Origin: Devosia yakushimensis
GTDB taxonomy: Bacteria; Pseudomonadota; Alphaproteobacteria; Rhizobiales; Devosiaceae
Direction: 5' to 3'
DNA: 64,000 bases
Assembly: GCF_030159855.1 (NCBI RefSeq)
Contig: NZ_BSNG01000001.1
Location: 1,302,001-1,366,000, forward strand
A model generated the notes under the pieces. That model saw nothing but the letters and a program-made list of their open reading frames with translations. It was not told the origin of the DNA and did not search any database. Below, piece by piece: positions 46,023 to 54,719 of this stretch. Position 1 is the stretch's first letter, and the number at the start of each line of letters is the position of its first letter. A program made the position numbers and the translations under genes.

Positions 46023-48146
46023 ATGATCCACCCCACCAAGCTGATGCGCGGCGCTTTCTTCGCGCTGGCAATCCTGGGCGCTGCCCCGCTGGCAGGCTCC
46101 GGTGTTCCGCTTCTTGGCGTTGTCTCTGCTCATGCCCAGCAACAGCTTGTTGGCTCGGTATTGTTCGAGGGTAACCGCCGCTTCTCCGACAAGCAGCTGC
46201 TCGCCATGGTCGATATGTCGGCCTCGGGCATCTTCTCGCAGCAGCGATTGGCTGCTGATGCCGAGAGCATTCGTCAGGCCTATGATCGCGACGGCTTCCG
46301 CGGCGTCACGGTGACCCCGCGTACCGAAGCGACGGCCGATGGCCGCGTTCGTGTGACCTTCGTGGTCAATGAAGGTGATCGCGCTGGTATCGCAGCGATC
46401 AACTTCACCGGCAATAATGCGTTCAATTCCGGCAACCTCAAGGGCGCCATGCTCACCAAGGAAACCGGCATTCTGAGCTGGCTTTTCAAGGATGACACCT
46501 ATGACGAGCAGAAGATCGCCGTCGATCGTGAGCGCATCCGCCTTTACTACGCCAATCGCGGCTATCCCGATACGCAGGTGACTTCGGTCGGCGAGTTCGA
46601 TGCGTCGCGCAACGCGTATTTCATCAATTTCACGATCAATGAAGGCCAGAAGTACAGCTTCGGCAAGGTTGGTATCGAGACCAGCATCAATGGTCTGGAT
46701 ACCAATGCGCTGACCGGTTCCGTGGATACTCGCGAGGGTGGTGGCTACTCGGTTACCGACCTGCAGAAGACCATCGAAGATATGTCCTATCAGGCGACGT
46801 CACAGGGCTATGCCTTTGCCGATGTTCGCGCTCGCCTTGACCGTGACGTCACCAACGGCCGGTTCAATGTCACCTATCTGGTGGACGAGGGTGCTCGTAT
46901 CTATGTCGAGCGCATCAATATCACCGGTAACACCAAGACCCGCGATTTCGTGATCCGGCGTGAGCTGGAATTCGGTGAAGGCGACCCCTTCAACCGTTCG
47001 ATGGTGATCCGTGGCCGCAAAAATATCGAGGCGCTTGGCTTCTTCTCGGCCGTGCAGCTGTCGACGGCTCCTGGCTCGGCTGCCGACAAGGTTGTGCTGA
47101 ATATTGCCGTGACCGAGCAATCGACCGGTGAATATGGTGCGACCGCGGGCTATTCGACCTCGGAAGGCATTCTGGGTGAGATCTCGCTAACTGAACGCAA
47201 TTTCCTGGGGCGTGGCCAGTATCTGCGTGCCGCTATCGGCGCGTCGGAATCGGGTCGTACCTTCGACTTCTCGTTCACCGAGCCTCGTTTCATGGGTCTC
47301 AAGGTCGCGGCGGGCGTTGATGCCTATCACCGCATTACCGACGAGAACTCCAGGAACTTCTATGGCGTCCAGGCGACCGGCGGCCAGCTGCGTGCCAGCA
47401 TGCCGATCATCAGCGACCTGACGGCCACGGTGTTTGTCGGCGCGGAGCGCAAGCACATCACCGATACCGACCTGACTTACAAGTCTCTGCTCGTCAATGA
47501 CGGCGACGAATACTACAAGGCGTTCGTTGGCTATACGCTGACCTGGAATGGCGTCGATGACACCAAGAACCCGACGGAAGGTCTCTATGGTACCTTCACG
47601 CAGCAGTATATCGGCTGGGATCATAACCTGCTGAAGACTGAGGCGCGGGCTCGCTACTTCGTGCCGCTGCTCGACGATAGCGGTATTGTTGCCAGCGTTC
47701 GCGGTCAGGCCGGTGTGATCAATGACTTCAGCGGCGACGGCGTCAGCCCGGTGGAAGCCTTCATGCCTGGTTCGCAGCTGATCCGTGGCTTCGAGAGCCG
47801 TGGCTTGGGGCCGCGTATCGTGGGCGACCAGTATCTGGGTGCGACGCTCTATGCAGGCATCTCGGGTGAAATCGAGTTCCCGCTGCCGATCCTGCCGGAA
47901 ACCTATGGCTTGTCTGGTGCTGTTTGGGCTGATGCTGCCTGGATCAGCGGTTCCGATCTGCCGAACAGCAATGGCAATGCGATTGACCCGAACAGCGTCG
48001 ACTCGCCGTGGCGGACGTCGATTGGTGCCTCGCTGATCTGGGACTCGCCGTTTGGTCCGCTGCGTGGTGACTTTGCTCACGTCCTCAGCAAGTCGTCTGC
48101 GGATCGTACCCAGGTGTTCCAGTTGACCCTGCAAACTCTGCTCTAG
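46023..48146 (+). CDS. bamA: Outer-membrane protein assembly factor BamA
   Basis: Core of the BAM complex that folds beta-barrel proteins into the outer membrane. 707 residues from ATG 46023, which starts a good signal peptide ending VVSAHAQ; an upstream ATG at 45954 lacks one at its N-terminus. Five POTRA domains (about 40-360; VLFEGNRRFSDKQLLAMVDM begins the first), then a 16-stranded barrel (about 370-707) ending VFQLTLQTLL. The lid motif region GFESRGLGPR is the conserved loop-6 (V/I)RGF block. A hairpin separates it from lpxD. Confidence 0.95.
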   Translation: MIHPTKLMRGAFFALAILGAAPLAGSGVPLLGVVSAHAQQQLVGSVLFEGNRRFSDKQLLAMVDMSASGIFSQQRLAADAESIRQAYDRDGFRGVTVTPRTEATADGRVRVTFVVNEGDRAGIAAINFTGNNAFNSGNLKGAMLTKETGILSWLFKDDTYDEQKIAVDRERIRLYYANRGYPDTQVTSVGEFDASRNAYFINFTINEGQKYSFGKVGIETSINGLDTNALTGSVDTREGGGYSVTDLQKTIEDMSYQATSQGYAFADVRARLDRDVTNGRFNVTYLVDEGARIYVERINITGNTKTRDFVIRRELEFGEGDPFNRSMVIRGRKNIEALGFFSAVQLSTAPGSAADKVVLNIAVTEQSTGEYGATAGYSTSEGILGEISLTERNFLGRGQYLRAAIGASESGRTFDFSFTEPRFMGLKVAAGVDAYHRITDENSRNFYGVQATGGQLRASMPIISDLTATVFVGAERKHITDTDLTYKSLLVNDGDEYYKAFVGYTLTWNGVDDTKNPTEGLYGTFTQQYIGWDHNLLKTEARARYFVPLLDDSGIVASVRGQAGVINDFSGDGVSPVEAFMPGSQLIRGFESRGLGPRIVGDQYLGATLYAGISGEIEFPLPILPETYGLSGAVWADAAWISGSDLPNSNGNAIDPNSVDSPWRTSIGASLIWDSPFGPLRGDFAHVLSKSSADRTQVFQLTLQTLL

Positions 48147-48170
48147 TCTAAAGTGCAGTAACTCAGTTAT

Positions 48171-48200
48171 TGAGCCGCGGGGCGGTAGCGCCGCGGCTCA
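48171..48200 (+). terminator. Hairpin between bamA and lpxD
   Basis: TGAGCCGCGG (48171-48180) pairs with CCGCGGCTCA (48191-48200), loop GGCGGTAGCG, followed by ACTGTTTTAA. It ends 18 nt before the lpxD start, so it probably lowers rather than ends transcription into the lipid A genes. Confidence 0.65.
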
Positions 48201-48218
48201 ACTGTTTTAAGTGATGAC

Positions 48219-49247
48219 ATGGTCGATACCCGATTTCATCGTTTCGCCGGAACGGCGACTCTTGGCGCCATCCTGAACGCGGCTGGTCGCAGCGAATTGC
48301 TTCCTCTGGTTGCAAAGGACGACCCTGTCATTTCGGGCGTAGCCGAGCTGGACCTGGCTGGGCAAGACGAATTGGCACTGGCCGCCCACACGGACTATCT
48401 CGATGCGCTGCGCGAGACGACGGCAGGCGCCGTCATTGTCTCTCAGGCGCTGCGCGATGCGGTGCCTGCGGGCACTATGGCCATAGTTGTCGATAAGCCG
48501 CATCACCTCTTCGCCGATATTTTGGACCAGCTCTATCCGTCCAATACCCGTTCGGTCATTTCAGCGGGCCGAGATGACTTGGGAGCACCGATCCTTGAGC
48601 GCGATGTCATATTGGGTTCCAATGTCGTGGTTGGCGCCGGCGTCGAGATTGGCCGCGGCACTATCATCGGCGCCAATACGGTAATCGGGGCCGGTGTCAC
48701 TATCGGCCGCAATTGCATTATCGCGGCCAATTGCACCATCGAATGTGCACATATCGGCAATGACGTAGTCATTCATTCGGGCGTGCGTATCGGCACCGAA
48801 GGCTTCGGCTGGCTGGATTTTGGCACTGCCAACCGCAAACTGCCCCAATTGGGCCGCGTGCTGTTACAGGACCGGGTCGAGGTCGGTGCCAATTCAACCA
48901 TCGATCGCGGCGCTCTGGGCGATACGATGGTGGGGGAAGGCACCAAGATCGATAATCTGGTGCAGATCGGCCATAACTGCCGTATCGGCCGCAATTGCAT
49001 TATCGCGGCGATGAGTGGCCTGGCAGGATCAACCATCGTGGAAGACAGCGTCCTGATGGGCGGCGGAGCAGGCACCTCCGGTCACCTGACGATCGGCGCG
49101 GGTTCGGTGATACATGGCCGGGCGGCGGTGACCAAGGACTGGCCGGCGGGATCGAAACTTGCCGGAGCTCCAGCGCAAGATATAAGAGATTTCTGGCGCG
49201 AGATTGCTACGATGCGCAAACTATCAAAAGGGGACAAGCGGGGATGA
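48219..49247 (+). CDS. lpxD: UDP-3-O-acylglucosamine N-acyltransferase
   Basis: Third step of lipid A synthesis: adds the N-linked hydroxyacyl chain. 342 residues. N-terminal uridine-binding domain (1-105), then a left-handed beta helix of hexapeptide repeats (IGRGTIIGANTVIGAGVTIGRN...), with GVRIGTEGFGW and the catalytic His in LVQIGHNCRIGRN. Overlaps fabZ by four bases (ATGA). Confidence 0.96.
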   Translation: MVDTRFHRFAGTATLGAILNAAGRSELLPLVAKDDPVISGVAELDLAGQDELALAAHTDYLDALRETTAGAVIVSQALRDAVPAGTMAIVVDKPHHLFADILDQLYPSNTRSVISAGRDDLGAPILERDVILGSNVVVGAGVEIGRGTIIGANTVIGAGVTIGRNCIIAANCTIECAHIGNDVVIHSGVRIGTEGFGWLDFGTANRKLPQLGRVLLQDRVEVGANSTIDRGALGDTMVGEGTKIDNLVQIGHNCRIGRNCIIAAMSGLAGSTIVEDSVLMGGGAGTSGHLTIGAGSVIHGRAAVTKDWPAGSKLAGAPAQDIRDFWREIATMRKLSKGDKRG

Positions 49248-49720
49248 CCGACAGCGCGATAGAGGGCACTGAACTTGCGGCGATGGATATCGCTGAAATT
49301 CTCAGAAGCCTGCCTCACCGCTATCCGTTCCTGATGATCGACAAGATTATCAAGATCGACGGCGACGAGACGGCCGTGGGCATCAAGAACGTGACCTTCA
49401 ATGAGCCCATTTTCCAGGGCCATTTTCCCGAGAATCCCATTTTCCCGGGCGTGCTGATCATCGAAGGCATGGCTCAGACGGCCGGTGCGATCGTGATCAA
49501 ACATGATGCGGGGGGCGGCAAGAAAAACATCGTCTTGATGCTTGGTGTGGACAAGGCCAAGTTCCGCAAGCCGGCCGGTCCTGGCGATGTTATCGAGTTT
49601 CATATTGCCAAGATTCAGCGCCGGCGGAACGTTGGCCGCTATGAAGCCAAGGCCATTGTCGAAGGCACCGTAATCGCAGAAGCGGAGATCACTGCCATGA
49701 TCATCGAGGCGACATCGTGA
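49244..49720 (+). CDS. fabZ: 3-hydroxyacyl-[acyl-carrier-protein] dehydratase FabZ
   Basis: Dehydratase of the type II fatty-acid cycle, 158 residues, hot-dog fold. LPHRYPFLMIDKI, then GHFPENPIFPGVLIIEGMAQ with catalytic His60 and Glu74. It competes with LpxA for 3-hydroxyacyl-ACP, which is why it lies between lpxD and lpxA. Overlaps both neighbours by four bases. Confidence 0.96.
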   Translation: MTDSAIEGTELAAMDIAEILRSLPHRYPFLMIDKIIKIDGDETAVGIKNVTFNEPIFQGHFPENPIFPGVLIIEGMAQTAGAIVIKHDAGGGKKNIVLMLGVDKAKFRKPAGPGDVIEFHIAKIQRRRNVGRYEAKAIVEGTVIAEAEITAMIIEATS

Positions 49721-50526
49721 GCGATGCCGCGATCCATCCGTCAGCGATTGTCGGACCAAATGCGCGCATTGGCAAAGGCGTTAAGATCGGCCCTTACTGT
49801 ACAGTGGGTGACAATGTCATTCTCCATGACAATGTGGAGCTGGTCTCGCATGCCGTCGTGGACGGCCATACGGAAGTTGGCGCGGGTTCGCGGATATTTC
49901 CCTTCGCTTCGGTGGGCCTCCAGCCGCAGGATCGCAAATATCACGGGGAAAATTCCCGCCTGGTAATTGGCGAACGTTGCACCATCCGGGAGGGGGCGAC
50001 ACTCAACCCCGGCACTGAAGGCGGTGGCATGCTGACCAAGATCGGCGATGACTGCCTGATCATGGCCGGCGCTCACGTTGCTCACGATGCCATTCTCGGC
50101 AACAACGTCATAATGGCCAATTATGTGGGCATTGCCGGCCATTGCCAGGTTGGCGATAATGTCATTTTCGGCGGCAGTTGCGTCGTGCACCAATTTACGC
50201 GGGTGGGGGCACATGCCTTTATCGGCGCCCACTCCATGATTGATGGCGACGTGATCCCCTATGGCATGGCCGTTGGCAACAGAGCGGTACTGACGGGGCT
50301 CAACCTGGTCGGGCTCAAGCGCTACAAGTTTGATCGCGAGGCGATCCATAAGCTGCGGGCGGCCTACCGGATGATTTTTGCCAGCGAAGGCACGCTGCGG
50401 GAGCGCGTCGAGGATGCAGCCGAACTGTTCAAGGGTAATGCCCTGGTACAGGATGTGGTAGCTTTCATAACAGCCGCGTCCGATCGGCCGATCCTGCTGC
50501 CGCGCAACGGCCCAACGCTCGAATAG
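49717..50526 (+). CDS. lpxA: UDP-N-acetylglucosamine acyltransferase
   Basis: First step of lipid A synthesis. 269 residues, GTG start within the fabZ stop (GTGA). Left-handed beta helix from IHPSAIVGPNARIGKGVKIGPYC through about residue 190, catalytic His in AGAHVAHDAILGN, then the helical C-terminal domain (LVGLKRYKFDREAIHKLRAAYRMIF). In many Hyphomicrobiales lpxI follows; here lpxB starts only 24 nt later. Confidence 0.96.
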   Translation: MSDAAIHPSAIVGPNARIGKGVKIGPYCTVGDNVILHDNVELVSHAVVDGHTEVGAGSRIFPFASVGLQPQDRKYHGENSRLVIGERCTIREGATLNPGTEGGGMLTKIGDDCLIMAGAHVAHDAILGNNVIMANYVGIAGHCQVGDNVIFGGSCVVHQFTRVGAHAFIGAHSMIDGDVIPYGMAVGNRAVLTGLNLVGLKRYKFDREAIHKLRAAYRMIFASEGTLRERVEDAAELFKGNALVQDVVAFITAASDRPILLPRNGPTLE

Positions 50527-50550
50527 GCCCCCAAAGCGGAGCGGCAACGC

Positions 50551-51693
50551 ATGACCTTACCTATTGCGCGGCCGCTCAAGCTTTTCGTGTTGGCTGGCGA
50601 GCCTTCGGGCGACCGGATTGCCGCCGATGTGGTCCGCCGGCTGCGCGAGCGGACGCCGGTAGATTTGAGCGGTGTCGGTGGCGAAGAGCTGAGCGGGCAG
50701 GGGCTGCAATCGCTGTTCCCCATGAGCGATCTGGCTGTAATGGGCGTCACCGACGTCCTGAAACGGCTACCGCTGCTATTGTGGCGGATTGAGCAGACGG
50801 CGCGCGCCATCAGGGCTAGTCAGCCGGATATCGTCGTGCTGTTCGATGCGCAGGATTTTTCAGCGCTGTTGGCGCGGCGCTTGCGCCGCAAGGGTTATGA
50901 TCGACCGATCCTGCTCTATGTGGCGCCATCAGTATGGGCGCGCTCGCCAGGCCGGGCGCCAAAGCTGGTGCCGCTGTTCAACGAAGTGCTGGCCGTATTG
51001 CCGTTTGAACCCGGGGTCATGTCCCGGCTCGGCGGCCCGCCCACGGCTTATGTGGGGCATCCGGCATTGGGCGAGCGGCTCACACTGAGGGATGCGGTCG
51101 ACACCGGGCCGATGGTGCTTCTGCCGGGGAGCCGCGATGGTGAGTTGCGTCGGCATCTGCCTTTGTTCCGGCAGGTAGCGGCAGAGGTAGCAAACCATCC
51201 GGCGGTGAGCGGTTTCGTTATTCCAACGCTACCGGCACTGGCCGAGCGGCTGCGCCGCGAGGTAGCTGACTGGCCTGTGCCGGTCACGGTGATTTCCGAG
51301 CGCTCTGCACGCGCCGCGCTTTATGAGCGGGCAGTGCTGGCACTGGCCGTTTCGGGCACGGCGACGCTGGAACTGGCGTTGGCCGGTGTGCCCATGGTGA
51401 TCAGCTATGTCATGGACGGGCACCAGGCGCGGGTCTACGAGAAGATCAACCGGCCGATGATCGGCTTGCCCAATATCGTCCTCAAGCGCCTGGCGGCACC
51501 GGAACTGGTATTGTCGCAGCCGGACGCAGGCTTGTTACTTAGTGCCGTGCGGGTGTTGCTCGACGACAAGGCCGCCCGTCAGGCACAGATCGAAGCCTTT
51601 GGCGAGATGTCGAATTTGATGGAATATGGCGAGGCCGATGCGCCGCGACAGGACCCGGCGGAGCGGATATTGGCCTGGTGGCCGCGGAGCTAG
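50551..51693 (+). CDS. lpxB: Lipid-A-disaccharide synthase
   Basis: GT-B glycosyltransferase joining lipid X and UDP-2,3-diacylglucosamine. 380 residues. LFVLAGEPSGDRIAADVVRRL at the N-terminus (the conserved GE.SGD), LFDAQDFSALLARRLRRKG, LYVAPSVWAR, VLPFEPGVM, GHPALGE, LLPGSRDGELRRHLPLF and ALAVSGTATLELALAGVPMVISY. Its substrate lipid X normally comes from LpxI or LpxH, neither of which is in the window. A strong terminator follows. Confidence 0.96.
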   Translation: MTLPIARPLKLFVLAGEPSGDRIAADVVRRLRERTPVDLSGVGGEELSGQGLQSLFPMSDLAVMGVTDVLKRLPLLLWRIEQTARAIRASQPDIVVLFDAQDFSALLARRLRRKGYDRPILLYVAPSVWARSPGRAPKLVPLFNEVLAVLPFEPGVMSRLGGPPTAYVGHPALGERLTLRDAVDTGPMVLLPGSRDGELRRHLPLFRQVAAEVANHPAVSGFVIPTLPALAERLRREVADWPVPVTVISERSARAALYERAVLALAVSGTATLELALAGVPMVISYVMDGHQARVYEKINRPMIGLPNIVLKRLAAPELVLSQPDAGLLLSAVRVLLDDKAARQAQIEAFGEMSNLMEYGEADAPRQDPAERILAWWPRS

Positions 51694-51732
51694 TTCCCAG
51701 CGAAACGACCCGCGCCGCGCGCTGCGGAATCG

Positions 51733-51767
51733 AATAGGGCCGTATCCAAATCGGATACGGCCCTATT
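51733..51767. terminator. Bidirectional terminator between lpxB and gltA
   Basis: AATAGGGCCGTATCC (51733-51747) and GGATACGGCCCTATT (51753-51767) form a perfect 15-bp stem with a 5-nt loop, followed by ATTTGTCTT. Serves both convergent genes. Confidence 0.93.
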
Positions 51768-51774
51768 ATTTGTC

Positions 51775-53064
51775 TTAACGGGTTGCGATCGGCTCGAAAT
51801 CGCGGGCAGGAGAGCCGTTGTAGAGCTGGCGGGGGCGGCCGATTTTCTTCTGCGGGTCGGCGATCATTTCCTTCCACTGCGAAATCCAGCCGACGGTGCG
51901 CGCGACGGCGAACAGCACGGTGAACATCGAGGTGGGGAAGCCGATGGCTTCGAGGATAACGCCGGAATAGAAATCGACGTTTGGATAGAGCTTGCGATCG
52001 ATGAAATAGGGATCTTCGAGCGCGATCCGCTCGAGTTCCTGAGCGACTTGCAGGGTGGGATTATTGTGCACGCCGAGCAGATCGAGCACTTCCTTGGCGG
52101 TGGCCTGCATCACCGTGGCGCGCGGGTCGAAGTTCTTGTAGACGCGGTGACCAAAGCCCATCAGGCGGAACGGATCGTTCTTGTCCTTGGCACGCTCAAT
52201 GAATTCGGGGATGCGGTCGACGGTGCCGATTTCCTTGAGCATATTGAGCGCGGCTTCATTGGCGCCGCCATGGGCCGGACCCCAGAGGCAGGCAACGCCG
52301 GCGGCGATACAGGCGAAGGGGTTGGCATCGGACGAGCCGGAGAGGCGCACGGTCGACGTCGAGGCGTTCTGCTCGTGATCGGCATGGAGCGTGAAGATCA
52401 GGTCCATGGCGCGGGCGATGCGGGGATCGACCTTGTATTCCTCGGCCGGAACGGCAAAGCACATATGCAGGAAATTGGCCGCATAATCGAGATCGTTGCG
52501 CGGATAGACGAAGGGCTGGCCGACCGAATATTTGTAGGCCATGGCGGCGATCGTCGGCATTTTGGCGATCATGCGGATCGAGGCGATCTCGCGCTGGCGC
52601 GGATCGTTGATATCAGTGGAGTCATGGTAGAAGGCGGCCATAGCGCCGACCACGCCGGTCATGACAGCCATTGGGTGGGCGTCGCGGCGGAAGCCACGGA
52701 AGAAATAGTGCATCTGCTCATGCACCATGGTGTGGCGGGTCACCAGCTCGTCGAATTCGGCCATCTGGGCCTTGCTGGGCAGCTCGCCGTAGAGCAGCAG
52801 ATAGCAGACTTCGAGGTAATTGCTCTTGGCGGCAAGCTGGTCGATCGGATAGCCGCGATAGAGCAATTCGCCCTTGTCGCCATCGATATAGGTGATCGCG
52901 CTATCGCAAGCGGCCGTCGAGGTGAAGCCGGGATCGTAGGTGAACAGCCCGGTCTTGGCGTATAGAGATCGGATGTCGATCACTTCAGGCCCGACAGATC
53001 CGGCCAGTACCGGAAATTCGTAAGTCTGGTCCCCGATGACGAGTTTGGCGACTTTATCGGTCAT
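51775..53064 (-). CDS. gltA: Citrate synthase (type II)
   Basis: Condenses oxaloacetate and acetyl-CoA at the head of the TCA cycle. 429 residues with the N-terminal beta domain of hexameric type II enzymes (KLVIGDQTYEFPVLAGSVGPEVIDI). Active-site histidines in LHADHEQNASTSTVR and FGHRVYKNFDPRA, the GPAHGGANEAAL motif, catalytic Asp in NVDFYSG. GAGGAG lies just upstream of the ATG. Follows gltX on the same strand. Confidence 0.97.
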   Translation of the reverse strand: MTDKVAKLVIGDQTYEFPVLAGSVGPEVIDIRSLYAKTGLFTYDPGFTSTAACDSAITYIDGDKGELLYRGYPIDQLAAKSNYLEVCYLLLYGELPSKAQMAEFDELVTRHTMVHEQMHYFFRGFRRDAHPMAVMTGVVGAMAAFYHDSTDINDPRQREIASIRMIAKMPTIAAMAYKYSVGQPFVYPRNDLDYAANFLHMCFAVPAEEYKVDPRIARAMDLIFTLHADHEQNASTSTVRLSGSSDANPFACIAAGVACLWGPAHGGANEAALNMLKEIGTVDRIPEFIERAKDKNDPFRLMGFGHRVYKNFDPRATVMQATAKEVLDLLGVHNNPTLQVAQELERIALEDPYFIDRKLYPNVDFYSGVILEAIGFPTSMFTVLFAVARTVGWISQWKEMIADPQKKIGRPRQLYNGSPARDFEPIATR

Positions 53065-53191
53065 TCAGCTCTCCTCGAAGGCCCCTGAACCCCACAAAGA
53101 AGGAAGTTTCGGTGGGGATGGGGCCGCAAAATTTGGCGGTCTTGAGTGTGTCGGGATTGGTACCAGTTTTTGCCCGACCGAAGCAACTAAT

Positions 53192-53210
53192 GGGTAAGCA
53201 AGGCTTACCC
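53192..53210. promoter_or_regulatory. Palindrome between gltX and gltA
   Basis: GGGTAAGC (53192-53199) and GCTTACCC (53203-53210) with a 3-nt centre, 12 nt after the gltX stop on the minus strand and 127 bp upstream of gltA. Without a T run it is either a weak terminator for gltX or an operator in the gltA promoter region. Confidence 0.4.
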
Positions 53211-53221
53211 TCCTAATAGCA

Positions 53222-54640
53222 CTAGACAGCGCTGATCTGATCCTCCAGGCGAGCCATGCTTTCCTCGCGGCCGATCAACACCATGACCTCGAAAATGCCC
53301 GGCGAGACGGTCCGTCCGGTGAGGGCGGCGCGCAGGGGTTGGGCGAGTTTGCCCAGCTTGAGTCCCTTGGTTTCGGCAAGCGCACGCATGGCGGCGTCAA
53401 TGGCTGGAACGCTCCACTCGTTGAGGCCGCGCAGGGTTTCTTCCATATCGGCCAGAACGCCACGGGCATCTGGGGTCAACAGAGCCGATGCTGCTGCGTC
53501 GATAGCAAGCGGACGTGACGCATAGATGAACTGGGCGAGATCGATCAGCTCGAGAATGGTCTTGGCGCGGGGTTGCAGCTCGGGCAGGGCGGCGAGGGCG
53601 GTGGCCTTGTTCGCCACCAGGCCTTCGAGATCGGCCAGGCGGCCGACTTCCTCGGCCGTCGCGACCATGATGTCGTAGAGATAATCCGGCTTGGCCTCGC
53701 GGATATAATGGCCGTTAATGCTCTCGAGCTTGACGAAATCGAAGCGGGCGGCGCCCTTGTTCAGGCCTTCGAGGCTGAACCACTCCACCATCTGCTCGGT
53801 GGAGAAAATCTCGTCGTCGTCATGGCTCCAGCCCAGGCGGGCGAGATAATTGCGCAATGCCTCGGGCAGATAGCCCATCTGGCGATAGGCCTCGACGCCT
53901 AGCGCACCATGGCGCTTGGAGAGCTTGGCGCCATCGGGGCCGTGAATCAGGGGGATGTGGGACATGTCCGGCACGGTCCAGCCCATCGCATTGTAGATGA
54001 CGATCTGGCGGGCGGCATTGGTCAGATGGTCGTCGCCCCGGATAATGTGGGTGACGCCCATATCGTGATCGTCGACCACCACGGCATGCATATAGGTGGG
54101 CGTGCCGTCAGAGCGCAGGATGATGAAATCATCCAGATTCTCGGTTTTGAACACGACCTTGCCCTGAACGTGATCGTTGACGACGATCTCGCCGGTAAGA
54201 GGAGCCTTGATGCGGATGACGGGCTCGACGCCGGCCGGAGCTTCCTTAGGGTCGCGGTCTCGCCAATAGCCATTGTAGCGCGGGGGCTTGCCTGCGGCAC
54301 GGGCTTCTTCGCGCATCTGGTCAAGCTCGGCGGGCGAGCAATAGCAATAATAGGCATGGCCCATTTTCACCAGCTCATGGGCGATTTCGGCATGGCGGGC
54401 GGCGCGGCCGAACTGGCTGATCGGCTCGCCCTCCCAGGTGAGGCCGAGCCAGGTGAGCCCATCGATAAGCGCGGTGACAGCTGCTTCGGTCGAGCGTTCG
54501 CGGTCGGTATCTTCGATGCGCAGGAGCATTTTGCCGCCGGTCTTGCGGGCATAGGCCCAATTGAACAGCGCCGTGCGGGCACCGCCAATATGCAGATAAC
54601 CGGTGGGCGAAGGAGCGAAGCGGGTGACAACCTGGGACAT
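53222..54640 (-). CDS. gltX: Glutamyl-tRNA synthetase
   Basis: Class I aminoacyl-tRNA synthetase, 472 residues from ATG 54640 (MSQVVTRFAPSPTGYLHIGG). HIGH-type motif YLHIGGART, KMSKS-type motif AKLSKRHG, and the helical anticodon-binding domain (about 310-472). The zinc cysteines in CYCSPAEL are partly present. Upstream frame to 54694 has no family resemblance. Divergent from comEC with 79 bp between starts. Confidence 0.95.
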   Translation of the reverse strand: MSQVVTRFAPSPTGYLHIGGARTALFNWAYARKTGGKMLLRIEDTDRERSTEAAVTALIDGLTWLGLTWEGEPISQFGRAARHAEIAHELVKMGHAYYCYCSPAELDQMREEARAAGKPPRYNGYWRDRDPKEAPAGVEPVIRIKAPLTGEIVVNDHVQGKVVFKTENLDDFIILRSDGTPTYMHAVVVDDHDMGVTHIIRGDDHLTNAARQIVIYNAMGWTVPDMSHIPLIHGPDGAKLSKRHGALGVEAYRQMGYLPEALRNYLARLGWSHDDDEIFSTEQMVEWFSLEGLNKGAARFDFVKLESINGHYIREAKPDYLYDIMVATAEEVGRLADLEGLVANKATALAALPELQPRAKTILELIDLAQFIYASRPLAIDAAASALLTPDARGVLADMEETLRGLNEWSVPAIDAAMRALAETKGLKLGKLAQPLRAALTGRTVSPGIFEVMVLIGREESMARLEDQISAV

Positions 54641-54719
54641 GGCGACCGGAAAGTTTGGACGAATTTGCGAGCCGTGTGTACCATAGAGGGGCACGAGCGC
54701 AAGGGCGGGGGCTAGGCGG

